Of a stretch of DNA of 64,000 bases, positions 1 to 11,400 are shown one piece after another. The stretch covers positions 2,018,501 to 2,082,500 of the forward strand of contig CM041197.1 of NCBI GenBank assembly GCA_023078555.1, in the 5' to 3' direction. Position numbers and translations under genes: made by a program. A model generated the notes under the pieces. The model made no database searches. It was not told the origin of the DNA and saw nothing but the letters and a program-made list of their open reading frames with translations. How positions within the stretch are numbered: position 1 is the first letter of the stretch; each line of letters starts with the position of its first letter. The stretch comes from Ulva prolifera (lineage: Eukaryota > Chlorophyta > Ulvophyceae > Ulvales > Ulvaceae).

Positions 1-795
1 GACACGAGATCCACAATAACTTGACCTGATGTGATCTTATGTACAGATCCTTTGTCGATCGCTGCTATTCCCATCATGACCCTGTTTGTGCTTGTCAGGC
101 AAAGGCAGATCTATAGCTGCCCAACTTGCAAAAAAAATTCAAGACACCCAAAAAAAAGGTACGAAATCAGTGCAGACGATGAATCAGATACGTGGTTTGT
201 GGAACCCATAATACGACGATGCACTGCAACGCTGTTACACATCAACTGAATGGAACTTGATCACGATTCTTCACGAAACAGGACAGTGCCACTAGAGGGT
301 ACAGTGGCGCAGACATTCAAATCTTGTCCAGATGGGCGATTGCAATCAAGCGGCTCAGTGCATCTGATCTAGCAGGCACATGTTTGTAACAGCTGGCCTC
401 GATGTCTCTGTCCCTGCAGGCCGCGCATGCCGCTCCCCCACTGGAACACAACTGCAGGTCGCGAATCCGAACTGCATTCCAAGTCAATGCTTACAGGCCA
501 CCCTCTAAGGAAATCGGACAGTGCCCGTGATACTCGTGCTTGTGCAGATAGTGCGTGTCTTCAAAGCTGTATCGTCCCAACGACCTATGTCGAGTTCACT
601 TGTTCAGTGTTAGAAGCAAATACTTTGCCGCCTTTGAAAGACGGACAACCGCAGGGACCATTTGAACCAGCGAGCATATGCAAGGCCTGCACACAAAGTC
701 CAGGCTCGCAGCGGTCCGACTTTTCGGTGCATCGTGATCGCAAACACAGGCACGATGGAACTGTGTTGTAATGCCAATGTGATCTCAGGGATGAT
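1..795. other. 5' flank of PEX4 gene, no resolved exon
   Basis: The E2 gene that follows begins in mid-domain at 814, so one or more short 5' exons must lie here. I could not choose one: several ATG-to-GT candidates exist and none gives a convincing N-terminal helix. No other gene is recognisable. Open frames on both strands in this stretch have no domain features. Confidence 0.4.
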
Positions 796-813
796 ATGAT
801 TGAATGCCCGCAG

Positions 814-1248
814 GAGTTTAAAGATGTCTCCCGGAACAAGCCAGATGGTGTTTGCCTGCAACCCGACAGTGACAACATGCTGCTGTGGAACTGTGAACTG
901 GATGGTCCGGTAGATACCCCTTACGAAGGCGGCAAATTTTGGTTGTATCTGCGGATTCCGTCGGACTATCCTCTGACACCCCCGGAGGCTCGATTCAAGA
1001 CGAGAATATTTCATCCAAACATACACTTCAAGACTGGAGAGGTTTGCCTGGATATCTTAAAAAGCAACTGGACTCCCGCTTGGACTGTATTGTCTGTCTG
1101 TCAAGCAATACTCTCCATGCTCTCTGATCCAAATGCGGACAGCCCTCTGAATTGCGATGCCGGAAATCTGATTAGGTGCAATGATACTCGAGGATTCGAT
1201 TCACTGGCAAGAATGTACACCATCGACTACGCAACCAAGTATTTTTAA
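814..1248 (+). CDS. PEX4: Peroxin-4-like ubiquitin-conjugating enzyme (E2), 3' exon
   Basis: Ubiquitin-conjugating E2 of the PEX4 type, which in other eukaryotes monoubiquitinates the peroxisomal import receptor PEX5 at the peroxisome membrane so that it can be recycled. The exon starts after a CAG acceptor at 811-813 in phase 0 and reads to TAA. Visible signatures are TPYEGG, YPLTPPE, the HPNIHFKTGEVCLDIL active-site loop with the catalytic Cys, the W-x-PAW segment, and DSPLNCDAGNL. The region around HFKTG and the C-terminal RGFDSLARMYT are what separate PEX4 from ordinary UBC families. The first ~10-15 residues of the UBC fold are missing from this exon and must come from an upstream exon. 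Single-gene evidence is strong; only the start is open. Confidence 0.85.
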   Translation, partial: EFKDVSRNKPDGVCLQPDSDNMLLWNCELDGPVDTPYEGGKFWLYLRIPSDYPLTPPEARFKTRIFHPNIHFKTGEVCLDILKSNWTPAWTVLSVCQAILSMLSDPNADSPLNCDAGNLIRCNDTRGFDSLARMYTIDYATKYF

Positions 1249-1739
1249 AATCAGGATCTGTCAAATAGCGACACCATAAGCTTGCAAAAGACCGTGCAAC
1301 ATCTCAAAATAAAGACCTTCGTTTCCATAGTAAGGGCAGTTGCATGCGCAATGCGATGTGTATCCCGGACTAAGCACTGGCACATCGTGACATGCGCACA
1401 ACTGTGGCAGAGTCAAGTTCATCTGCTGTACCTGCACATGCATCCATTTGTGGGGGATATGTTGACGTCGCTACAGGCAGACAGGGCTGTTAGCAACGAC
1501 CTTGTTTTCCAGTCGAGCTAGCATGCCTGCACCCATGATCCTCTTCCCAGAGCGACGTGATTCTCTAATGTCAGTGGCAGCTGATACAGTACACCTGCAT
1601 ACAATGAGCTCTTGACAGTGAAGCAATATTGCAGAACAGGGCAACGGTCAACATAGTATGACATATGAAAAAACGCATCACGAATCGCATATCATGCTGG
1701 CTATCATCGTGCCACGATTGCAACAGGAACAAGGGGTGC
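1249..1739. other. Intergenic, no gene seen
   Basis: Space between convergent genes (E2 on plus, coiled-coil gene on minus). Short frames are open on both strands without recognisable content. It probably holds the two 3' UTRs. Confidence 0.4.
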
Positions 1740-3258
1740 TCACCTGAAGCTCCGGACAATTGGTGTAGGTTCACCTGGGACAACCACGCCATGCGCTGTC
1801 TTCATCTGTGGGCAAAAGTCCAGCACCGACGCGTTTGTTACGTGCTGCACGGCTTCATCTCCAGCATTGGGGCATGGTGCTGTTTCTGGCAAGCCAGGAC
1901 CTCCCCCAGCCACCCTGTCCAAATTGACTGACCAGAGTGGTTTTGACACATTGGCAATGGCATCCCGGGGCAATTCGGGAGACGCTCGATGCTGCTCAGG
2001 CTCATACGGCAGGCATGTATGTCTGCCTGGTGAGCAATGGCGAAGGAGCGACCTTCGAGCACTGTCTCTGTGGCTGTGAAAGTCTGTGGCCTGCAGTCTT
2101 GACACCTGATCATCTGGAAATTGAGTGACTGCCACATGCGCAGGCTTGGATGCCTGGTCATTGGTGCTGTTCAGACCAGATAGGAAGAGCTCTGGATCAT
2201 CTGACGCTACACAGGGGCATGCAGCCCCCCGATACAGCTGATCCTGTTGTTGCCAAGCGTGTACTTGAGCAGTCACATGGGGTGGTGGAGGGATAGGCAC
2301 GTCAACGCAATCAGATTCAACAACCCCGGGCACAACCAAATTGCTTGTCGCTGTGCGCATAGAGTTCATTGGGGCCCCTGGCAATGCAATGCGCTTCCCT
2401 GCAAGCTCACGATTCGCCCATCGTTTTGGCAATATATCAGCGCAATGATCAATCTGAAGGTTGGAAACCTGCACCCCGACACCATTGCCATTGAGGTGAG
2501 CAGTTTCAGTGCTGTTGACATGTTTGGATTTGTGCACGGAAGAGTTTGGCACTCGAAATCTCAAGTGAGTAAATATATGCGTTCATATGTAGCATGCATG
2601 GGAATTGTCCTTTTTTGGCTGGAATACACACAAGGACCAAGCAGTTTCAACTGGCAAGGCCCTCGCTGTGATAGGAAGAGCTGAAGGGCACAGCTCGGAA
2701 CTTACCTCAAGGGTTTTGTCAGCTCCACGACCGGTCCCACCTATGTCCGTCATGGGCTCGATGTAGTTTCTTGACGGTGATGCAGATTGGGAGCTCCGGC
2801 ATCTATACTCAGAAAGATTGGGAACAGTGTCAGGGCGCAAGTCTGACATGCGAGAACATTCGGACTCATCGTCTGAACTGCAATCGTTGCTTGCCGCTCC
2901 ATTCACCTGCACGAGCAGAAGGTGTCGCGGCGTGCACGAAATGCATGTTCCAAATTGGTGCTCTGGCAGTGACGTACACGGCCACTTTTGAGAATATTAC
3001 TTGCAGCCACTTTTTGTGAATACTCCTTCATTTTGATCAACGTTTCTTGTTTCATTTGCTTCTGCACAGAGAGGGAGATTGTGAGATCCATGCAGCTGCG
3101 AAAACACTCGGATCACAGTTCAAGCAACGCCTGCTCACCTCCCTCTGCCATTGCATGGAATTGTGACGCAGTTCCTTTTGCACTTGCGCGGCCCTCAGTT
3201 TCACCTTCTTTTGATAACTGCTAAGCTTTGCCTCTTCAGTCTGTGCCTTTTCCATCCT
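1740..3258 (-). CDS. Coiled-coil protein of unknown function, C-terminal four exons
   Basis: Four exons join in phase 0 with good sites: 3139-3258, 3011-3061, 2706-2906 and 1740-2468. The first two encode a charged helix (KAQTEEAKLSSYQKKVKL, then KQMKQETLIKMKEYSQK) typical of a coiled coil. The third is rich in Ser/Asp, with an acidic SSDDESE patch, and ends at a strong GTAAGT donor. The last is 242 residues of Pro/Ala-rich, probably disordered sequence with no domain I know. The 5' part should lie between about 3,300 and 4,100 on the same strand, where a 160-residue open frame (3303-3785) exists, but I could not connect it. The helix has a faint look of a kinesin stalk; too little is visible to assign it. 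The gene is divergent from the next coiled-coil gene. Confidence 0.55.
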
Positions 3259-4051
3259 CTACATGGGCTGGATTTTGTAATTTGCCACAGCTGACGCATT
3301 CATCACATCTTGCTACACCAATATGCCACCGCACCTTGTGGGGAAACTCCGGACCTTTGTCGTTCATGCCATCTCCGGGCGAAGAAACTGACAGATGTTT
3401 CTGGACGGACAATGTGTTTCAACAGAGGGCCTACCGCTTGCCTTTGTTTTGCACTGGATCGACAGATACAATGAGCCCAGGGCATACCTCCACTCGATAG
3501 ATCATATCCGCAACCGGCGCATGATGAGGAGAAACATGTGTACGAGGTTCTAGGCGTAGATCCAGTTTTTTCTGCATGGCATTCGTGAAGCATAGGCGTC
3601 ACTCTCGTACGTCTGTATTCAAACGCACGAAGAAGAAAGAGCGCACCGGGGGAGCCTGCCTTCCAAGTAGCAGCATTCGTTTGGATTGATCGTCCATCCC
3701 TCGCTCTTCGAAGATTGGATTGCGTGGAAAACTGTCTGGATGTGCTTTGCCTCCTCCCGTGGCTGTCAGGCCCCAATTTAAGCACGCTAAACTAAGCTAA
3801 GCACGCTAAACTCAGAAAAGGCTGGTCGGCCATGATAGTGCGCGGGTGCAACATGACACGAAAATTCCGCTTGATACCTACGTCGTACACGCTGAACGTG
3901 ATCAACGTGACCGCAAGACTAGTGAGCGCGCACGTTACACAGGTGGACACTCGGTTCCCGTAGTAGTCCGGGGTATACCTTTGTTGTGCCCTACTAGTGG
4001 CCAAGCGTCTCTTCCAGAACATAAACACAATTTTCCCAGACTTCGCATGAA

Positions 4052-5832
4052 TTGCAAAGTGAGAGTGTGGATGAGCAAGCGATGCATCATAACAGACACC
4101 GTGGACGTGGACTAGCAAAAGTGGTGTGGAGAAACGTATCGCGCTTGCAAACAGGCGAGGACACAGTCACATCGACTTCCTACAAATTTGATCTCGGGTT
4201 GAGATCGTCGAAAGCTGGCTGTCTGAGATTGCTGGGAATGTGTGACGACGGATTTGCCGAGTTGACAGTGCTGAAGAAGCGCCTCGAATCTCTTGGTGTC
4301 AAAATCAATGGTCATCCCTGTAACTCACGGAGACCCGCACAAGTGTGCTCGCTGAGTTTGTGTAGAGGCACCATTTCTATGCTAGGTGACCGAAGTTAAC
4401 AATAGCTACGCCAAGCAGGATGGTGAACACCGACAAGACGATGTGAACAAAATTCTGGCCAGATGTACACGCGTTGAGGCTGCTCTCGACACCTGTGCAG
4501 ATACTCCAGCAAATGCCCCTGCGTCTGGGGCATTAGCTCCCGTGCCTGATTCAAATAATAGCCATTTTGAGCGACCAGAGTAAGTAGAGATCACTTCGAC
4601 TATGCCATCTGTTGAAATTCATAAAGCGCTCAACTCTTACGTTCTTGGTATGCTGTAGGTCACCCAGAAGATTAGGCAAACGCGTCACTAAAAAGGGTTT
4701 TGTCCCCACAGTAAGAGCTTCGCATGCAAGCCAAGCAAAAAATCGGTGTTCTCCGCTTTCAGGGTTGCTGGCTGACTACAGAGAAGCAGAAGCAAAGTGG
4801 AACCACGACCGGGTGAGCTGTGGCACCTGAAGCATCTGTGCATTAGTCAGTCCGCAAGATGCAGCCTGTCTCAGTACGAAGGATGCCGTATTGTCCATGA
4901 GAGTAGGTTGCTGTCATTGACAGGCAGCAGTCTGTAGGCAGAGTTCAGAAGGCTTCTAGCAATTGAGAAGAAGCGCTCGGTGAAGCTGGAGGGGAACTTA
5001 AACAAGATGCAAAGTATGTATGAATCCAAGCTAACTGACCTCAAGGCAATTAGATCGGCTCTTGCAAATCGTGAAGAACAGATCAAGGTGCAAACAGAAT
5101 CCTGCATGAAGTCAATTGGACAGCACAAGCACTCTCATGCAATGTAACTGGCTCTCGCAGGTGGCGGTACAGCAGGGCAAAGAACTGGAGGTATCCCACG
5201 CAGAAGCAATGAAAAACGCATCTGAAGACTTGCAGGCCATGACAAGTATGATTGCTGGTGGTCCTTCTGGCATCAAATGTTTAAGGCATCAAGGGGGTGT
5301 AGCTTATGGACAGGAACATGAAATACGTATCATACGATGAGAATCTGATGATTGCAAATGCAGGGGAACGCGACGATCTGAAATCTCTTCTGATGGCTAC
5401 TTTGAAGCGCCTCGAGGCAGTTGACAGAGTTGTACAACGAGCGGACCAAATGAATGTTTCGATGGAGGCCCAAGTGGCCTCCCTAGAGCAGGAGAGGAAT
5501 CGAGCTTCAGATGCAGCTGTCGTTGCGCAGGCACAAGTGGAGGCCTTGCTCAAGTCACAGCGTCGTGTGGACTGGCAAAATAAGGTATATTTCGGATGCT
5601 CGCTGTTCTGATACCACAAACGCCAACGGTCCGTAATTTACCATTAGTCGTTTGAGGCCCTTCATGAATCAACGGTTAGGATCAGATGCAGATGCTAGAT
5701 CGAATTTCTGCTGTGCAAATGGCACACAGCAGGTCCAAGACAGCAGCAATGCAAGAGTTGTTGGATAAGGACACAGACTCTAGGACAGAACAATTGTCGA
5801 CAATGGCAGAGACATGCACAGACGAGATATGA
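4052..5832 (+). CDS. Coiled-coil protein of unknown function, multi-exon
   Basis: A chain of short exons: about 4052-4315, 4386-4579, 4659-~4696, 4763-4812, 4938-5087, 5161-5245, 5364-5584 and 5692-5832 (stop TGA 5830-5832). Phases of the last four agree exactly (150 nt, 85 nt, 221 nt, 141 nt). The product is mostly long charged heptad-like helices, for example AIEKKRSVKLEGNLNKM, LKSLLMATLKRLEAVDRVV and QVASLEQERNRASDAAVVAQ, interrupted by an Ala/Pro-rich linker in exon 2. No catalytic or membrane segment is visible. Such proteins are often cytoskeletal, basal-body or vesicle-tether components, but nothing here decides among them. The true first exon and start are uncertain. A (GT)10 tract follows the stop at 5844-5864. 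Confidence 0.6.
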
Positions 5833-5959
5833 ATACAGTACTATGTGTGTGTGTGTGTGTGTGTTTGCAAGGTGGTGCCGGAGGAAGAGCGGCTAGCGAT
5901 TCCAGATGCATTGGGCATCATCACAGCAAACTTGTTGGTCTGCCAAACACATGTTATTC

Positions 5960-7438
5960 CTAGTGCTGGCTTTCCTTAATGCAGCACATACCAATGCCAT
6001 CACCAATTGGAACTATGCAAAAGTCAATCCGTGGATCTTCTAGCAGATCTGTGTTCAATTGCCTCAAGGATTCAGTGACTTTGTCATCTACCTCTGCATC
6101 TGCGACTTTCCCGTACCACAGAACATTGTCGATCATGATGAGACCCCCCGGTCGAACCAAGCTCATCAGGAGTTCGAAATAGTCCTTGTATCTCCTCTTG
6201 TCGGCATCTGCATCATTTAATACGGCGGCCATCACCACAAACTTTTCTGCTTGAGTCATTGGTGTTGTCCGACACACGATGCACAGCTGCCACTTCTGAT
6301 GGAGGCAGGTTGCGCACCAATAAACGCCATGTCAAACGAATGCAATCCGTAATCAAGTGCCACACCCTCCAGTGTCTCGATTGCAGTTCCTGTGCGGAAA
6401 TCTGCAAGGTTGCAGAGCCCTGCTTTCTCTACATACCTTTTGGCGATTGCGAGCGACTTTGCATCGCGATCTAGCGCGACTGCCTGCCCATCTCTAGGCA
6501 AATTGGACATGACAGACAGCAATGAGTACCTGCATCACAGAATTGGCCATCATGCCCTCCCGATGAATAGGATTGCAGTGAAATATGTGCGGCTTGAGCT
6601 TCAGTGACGTGTTTGATAGTGTATATCAAGATCAGAACCGGCAAAGTGCGACAATATATCTGCTGCAATACTGAACGAGTGCGTCGTCACATGAACAGCC
6701 GATAGGCTGCGAAGAATATCAATATTGTGCCACTCACGGAGATTACCCAGTGAAGACACCCACTTCAAGATAGGTCTTGGCGCCAGTCAAGCGGACGAGC
6801 ATTGCCATGAATTGTCCTTGCTCAGGAGTGATCTGCATGAACACATCATTTTTGCGAACGAAATGCACAAACATCCACAATCGGCGCTAAGCACACCCCA
6901 GCACGCAGAAGGGCCAGCATACAGGACGTTATCCCGCATGCCTGCGTATATCTGTTGCACGCAACGACAATAATCTGTGTGTCCTAAAGCAGCAGCCAAA
7001 TAAAGTTTATACAGGCATATGACAGAATGCCTCGATTTGGTGCCCCTCGACGCGCAGCTGCCGTCTCTGCGATTGCCACACCTTGTGCTCTGCTTCTGAG
7101 GCTGCAGGCAGCGGCGGGAACGCAGCCCCAATCGCAGATCACAGCTGAGACATAGTCTCAAGGATCATCCAGGAGCTCATCCAGGAGATCTGCGTACATC
7201 AGGGGAACAGCACCTGCATCTGTGCGCCACTCAGGGTCGACGTTTCAACTCTCAGCTTCTGCAGAAGGGGTGATTCCCGGGTGTGTTGTAACAGGTATGT
7301 GTACAACTCATTTGTCATCTTAAGCCCGATAGCTTGCTTATTGATGGTGCTCGTATCCTTGGTACAAAAGGTGCGTGCGCGATCTCGCGCTGCAACTGCG
7401 TGACAGCGATGAGCCACACGCCACACACACCGCCTCAT
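5960..7438 (-). CDS. CCoAOMT-like class I O-methyltransferase with presequence
   Basis: SAM-dependent, divalent-cation-dependent O-methyltransferase of the caffeoyl-CoA/catechol family. Four exons join cleanly: 7214-7438, 6747-6832, 6318-6529, 5960-6207, giving 256 residues. Visible are the family N-terminal helix ([18 protein letters not shown], then ITPEQGQF), motif [11 protein letters not shown] (about 97-106), the acidic ALDRD strand, metal ligands IDADK (Asp175/177) and DNVLW (Asp201-Asn202), and the GDGIGM end. The start ATG at 7438 is the first in frame. The first ~30 residues are Arg-rich and almost free of acid, like a mitochondrial or plastid transit peptide, before homology starts near NELYTYLL. 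The substrate cannot be read from sequence; vicinal-diol phenolics, flavonoids or catecholamines are the usual choices. Confidence 0.88.
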
Positions 7439-8190
7439 CCTCACACTGCTATGACAAAAGAGGCTTAAAATAACCTGAACATTATCAGTATGTGCATCTA
7501 TGCTATGCTTTCTACGTACGCATCAGATTGAAAAGCCGCGCGTGTAGGTTGAACTGGATGCCTGCGCGGCCTGCCCCTCGTCACGAGTGGCTGGAAAGCC
7601 CTGAACGCATGGTTTTCTACTCATCAAAACCTCAGCAGTCATTTGGCACGCATGAGATGCACGCACGCTGTCGTTTACGAGCGCACCGATAGGTGTCGCT
7701 AAGTGCAAGCAGCGCTTGAGACTATATCCACACGCGGCCACGTGCTATGCATGTTCTGCCGGTCCGTGATGTTCATGTGATACAGCATCAACCAGTGAAC
7801 TTTCTACCTCAGTACACGTGCTATGCATGGACTCGTGCAAACCTGTGCCGTGAGCACAAGTGCCGTGAGCACAAGTCCTGGAACACGCCGATGTACTGCG
7901 ATGTGCATGTCCGATGTTCTGCAAGGCAAACCATCGGGCAGATGGCAGTACCACATCACATGCATGCAGCTTGGCAGCCAGCTAGCCGCGCGATTGCTTC
8001 GTCACAGATGTTCCAGTACCAGATGCAGAACACCGCAACCGCACAAAGCCCCGCGGACACATCTCAGTGACTGCGAAATGCATGCCGATCTCTCCTGCTC
8101 ACTGCAGGTCACAATGCCGTATAAATTAAACGGTATAATCTCACTACTGTGCCCCGCCACCCTGGCGATGGCGCCATCGCCATCGCCTAG
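7439..8190. other. Intergenic, no gene seen
   Basis: Upstream flank of the O-methyltransferase gene. Several overlapping frames on both strands reach 70-100 codons, but none has domain features or a convincing splice context. Confidence 0.35.
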
Positions 8191-8194
8191 CTCG

Positions 8195-8330
8195 ATCTCG
8201 AGAGCCGCACGTCCCAGGGGGCCCCCGTGTTATTTTCCCTATCGGTTGTACACCACGCCACCCTCACTAGTTTGCAGTATCGACAAAACTCAAAGCACAA
8301 GCATCAGAACAACCGGTCGGCGTTCGTGCC
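8195..8330 (+). repeat. Left inverted repeat arm
   Basis: Left arm of the pair described for the 8.2-9.3 kb element. It contains the run cctatcggttgtacaccacg, whose reverse complement appears in the right arm. A small self-palindrome (ggcgatggcgccatcgcc) lies just outside at 8164-8181. Confidence 0.55.
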
Positions 8331-9154
8331 ACGACGCAACACACAACTGTACTTCTGTGATAATTTTGTTTGGAAGCGATAGAATAGCCATGCCTGTCCG
8401 GAACAGTGAGAACATTGAATGACCTGCTGAAGCAAATATGTGTCGCGAGCGGGGCAAGGCACCGTTGTTGCCAGCATCAAATTGCAGGACACCGTTAGTG
8501 CCAACAGCTGCGCAACGACTGCCATCTCACGCTGCTGTCGCTTGCCAAAGCTTGTTTTTCGTTATGTCTCAAAACAGTTGTCTATACTTCGTGGAGAGAG
8601 CCTCGCGTCGACCCATTCCGGCATGGATCCAACGTTGTTCGTGTGGCGCGAGAAACCACGGTGGCTAAGCGCAGCCTCTTCCACTAGAGACATCAATCAA
8701 TTCATCCGCTTTATGTTGATAGTCCGACTTCTATATGAAACGGCTTGTTCCGGGCTGCCGGGCTGGCACAACTGAGATTCACGTTGCTGTCTTCACAGCC
8801 AACAACATCGGACAGCGCGCATCAATCTAAAATACAATTGGCGTAGGTTATTTGCGCTGAGGGATCTGTGTATCCTTGATGGCACTGGCTGTTCCTTGTC
8901 GAGCGCAAAAAGCGCGAGTGTGTCGTTAACTTGATCATCGACGGCAAGCACTCTTACGTTGATCAAGATGGCAGCGCGGTATGTGAGACGATACTTATTC
9001 TTCAGGATATGAGGTTCGAGACTTGCGTGTCGAGCCGCATACCTCGGTGGACTGGTCCACAACGCGATGTAAGTCCAAGGCGCCATTGTACCTTCACGCA
9101 TTTTGTCTGCAGAGCCAACTCAAGATGGCCTTTACTGACAAATGAGGTTTTGTC

Positions 9155-9290
9155 GTATTCCTGCTGTTGTCCTGCTGCTCGTACTTGGAGTTTTGTCCAG
9201 ACTGCCTGCCAGCGGGAGTGGCGTGGTGTACAACCGATAGGGAAAATGACATGGGGACCAGGGGGCACCACCCCTAGGGACGCGACCGTC
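9155..9290 (-). repeat. Right inverted repeat arm
   Basis: Right arm, containing cgtggtgtacaaccgatagg, the reverse complement of the left-arm core. Similarity extends through a 'gagttttgtc' block inwards and a 'ctagggacg' block outwards. A few bases (ccagggggca) are present only here. Confidence 0.55.
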
Positions 9291-9392
9291 CAACTCACAG
9301 ATATCCACCACATCTAGAGCACGATGCAGCTGATGGAAGTGGGGCCAGGCTGATTAAATTCCCAGCCCGGCATAGGTGGGCAGCGCTGGCGT

Positions 9393-9478
9393 CAGTGGGC
9401 GCCTCGTCACCACAGCAAAGTCTGCGCAGCACAGCGCTGTGCTGTGCACACTTTGCTCTGGTGCCGAGGCGCCTACTG
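9393..9478. repeat. 86 bp imperfect palindrome
   Basis: The dyad centre lies between 9435 and 9436 (acagc|gctgt). Arms of about 43 bases pair with only a handful of mismatches: gcgcctcgtcaccacagcaa on the left faces its near-complement on the right. There is no spacer loop, so extruded DNA or transcribed RNA would form a long hairpin. It lies 100 bp beyond the inverted-end element and could be a relic of a second one, or a small-RNA hairpin. Confidence 0.7.
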
Positions 9479-10563
9479 TTGTTGGGCGCCTATGTCGCAC
9501 GACATAGACGCACGACAAACATTGTGTCCTTGCTCGCTCAAGTTGCGGATTTGATAGCGGCACAGCAGGCCGCCATGATCTGTGGTAGATCACATGCGCA
9601 GCCCAAGGACGCGCGCCAAGCCCGCTGCCAAGGCAGCCGGAACTGGGGGAGGAGGCAGCACCTCAGGTCAGATGGCCGGCAAGCGTTGAGCTCCCAGACA
9701 GACAGAACATCATGCCATCTCTCCGGAACGGAGTGCCTAGGCAGTGAATTCACAATACACCGGTGTGGAGTCCACACTGTGGAGTGACTGCATGAAGGTT
9801 GCCGGAAACGCTTGCTTTGTGATCGCACGAGACTCCGCAGCCATCTCTGGATCCGCGAGGCTGAGCCTGCCATGTAGTCCGATGCGTCAGCCCCAGCGCT
9901 GTGCATGCATTCTTCCTGCTGTATGCGCTCGCGTCCGTGATGTGTTCCCACCGCCTACAATCTAGTGCATGAACATGAGCGCAAAGCTTGAGTATGGATT
10001 AATCTCACGCCCACAGCGTGTAGTAGTGTAGCAAACCTGGTCAGGTCCCAAAGACACGGACACGAGGTTTTCTCGACAGGTAGACCTTGCAGAGGAGGGA
10101 GCTGTGTACAGTAGCTGCGCTGTCTGCAGGGGGAGTTGTAGTTTGATGGGGCTCATGGCCAGTGCTGTCCAACTGGTGTACCCAAGGTCCTGTTTAAAAT
10201 GTGTCTCATATGCTCGATACAGAGACAAGCTCGACGACAATTCGACGCCGGTTTGAAACATATGTTGCTGCTGCTGCCATTCGCTCACCGGGTCAGCCCG
10301 AGGCCCTGTCTGCCTTCCACACCTGTATGCGACTGTCATATACGAACAGATTGCCAGCCAAATTGGTGAGAGGATTTCAGTGCATACATACAATAGCTCA
10401 TGTACACTTCAGGCTGGTCGTGCTATTCACATCGAACCATCTCGTTCTTGTGGAGACCATCAGCCAGGGCATGCGACTTCAGCATGATTGCCCTGTTTAC
10501 AAGCTCTGGGTGACATCATTATACTGCATCTGCCACATCTCGTTGCTAATTCGGCGAGCTGAT
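9479..10563. other. Downstream flank of Ycf20-like gene, no confident gene
   Basis: A minus-strand frame of 143 codons (9962-10393) and plus-strand frames of similar size overlap here, none with recognisable content. It may hold the 3' UTR of the Ycf20-like gene. Confidence 0.35.
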
Positions 10564-11007
10564 TCATCCAGCTAGCTTCAATGCATCCGCAATGAATGCA
10601 AACTCTACCCCACACTTGAAGCAATTCGCAAACAAGAGCCACAGCGGAGGCCTAGGCCAACTTTCATAGAAAGTGCGACTGACCACTTCACAAAATGCTA
10701 CAGTTGTTACTGCTGCAACCACATCATTAATCGCTAATGCACCGAAGGCAAGGCTGACCATGTTGCCCGAATAGTAACCCCCAAACATCGCGATGAAACA
10801 CCAGATAAACGACCTGAAGATGTTATCCTCAAAATAACGGTCAATTCTTCGAGGTAGTGTTGTCAGGGAGCGAGTGAATCTCGTTTTGCTTCTGGCAGCG
10901 CACTCTCTGCGCCGGGGGGGTGTGCAGCACCTGCACATCTCGCCGGACGAAGCGATACTGGAACAGCGCCATGGCACTCGGCGACCAAACGTACTAGATG
11001 ACAGCAT
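10564..11007 (-). CDS. Ycf20-like (DUF565) thylakoid-associated membrane protein
   Basis: Single-exon gene of 147 residues. The C-terminal ~100 residues follow the Ycf20/DUF565 plan: a basic amphipathic lead (LTTLPRRIDRYFEDNIF), a first hydrophobic helix ending in GGYYSGNMVSLAFG, a second helix (DVVAAVTTVAFCEVVSRTFY), and the diagnostic end FKCGVEFAFIADALKLAG, matching the family's 'N.FK.G...GLF.DAFKLGS' pattern. Ycf20 is plastid-encoded in several algae; plant nuclear homologues (NPQ7) affect non-photochemical quenching. Here it is nuclear, and residues 1-45 are Ser/Arg/Cys-rich, consistent with a plastid transit peptide. ATG 11007 is the only suitable start. Confidence 0.72.
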   Translation of the reverse strand: MLSSSTFGRRVPWRCSSIASSGEMCRCCTPPRRRECAARSKTRFTRSLTTLPRRIDRYFEDNIFRSFIWCFIAMFGGYYSGNMVSLAFGALAINDVVAAVTTVAFCEVVSRTFYESWPRPPLWLLFANCFKCGVEFAFIADALKLAG

Positions 11008-11400
11008 GCTACCAAGAGAAGCTGTTCGGTGATCTCATGTGACCATTTTCAAACCAGTCTACCCCACTGCGGCACTGTGATCAATTGATCAGCGCCGTTC
11101 TTGTCCCGCTGTATACGTCGCGTTGCAATGGCGATGCACAAACTAGTCAGCATGTCATGAGGACTAATTGGACATCGCCGAGAGTGCGGCAGTACCAGAG
11201 TGCTTGCTGCTTCTTTCACATGTATGCTCGCATGCGCGCAAAGGGCCACAGCTGTGTGCACAGTACTAGTGGCACTCTCCTCCTGCTGCACGTCCGCCAC
11301 GACGCGTCGTGCCCCCAAGGCTTCGCGGCGGGCCCGCTTCAAACACAGTACATGCATTGGCGCAGCGGCCAGTCAGTGGCGGCACAGCAGCAATCCTGTT

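Larger units (their letters stand above)
8190..9295. mobile_element. Putative non-autonomous DNA element with long inverted ends
   Basis: A segment at about 8195-8330 reappears in inverted orientation at about 9155-9290. The best core is 8230-8262 (tattttccctatcggttgta region) against 9222-9252 on the other strand, nearly identical; similarity then continues in both directions with small indels over roughly 110-130 bp. The interior (~0.8 kb) has only short open frames and no transposase. This is the structure of a MITE or foldback element. Target-site duplication and exact ends could not be fixed by eye. It sits in the gap between two minus-strand genes. Confidence 0.55.
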
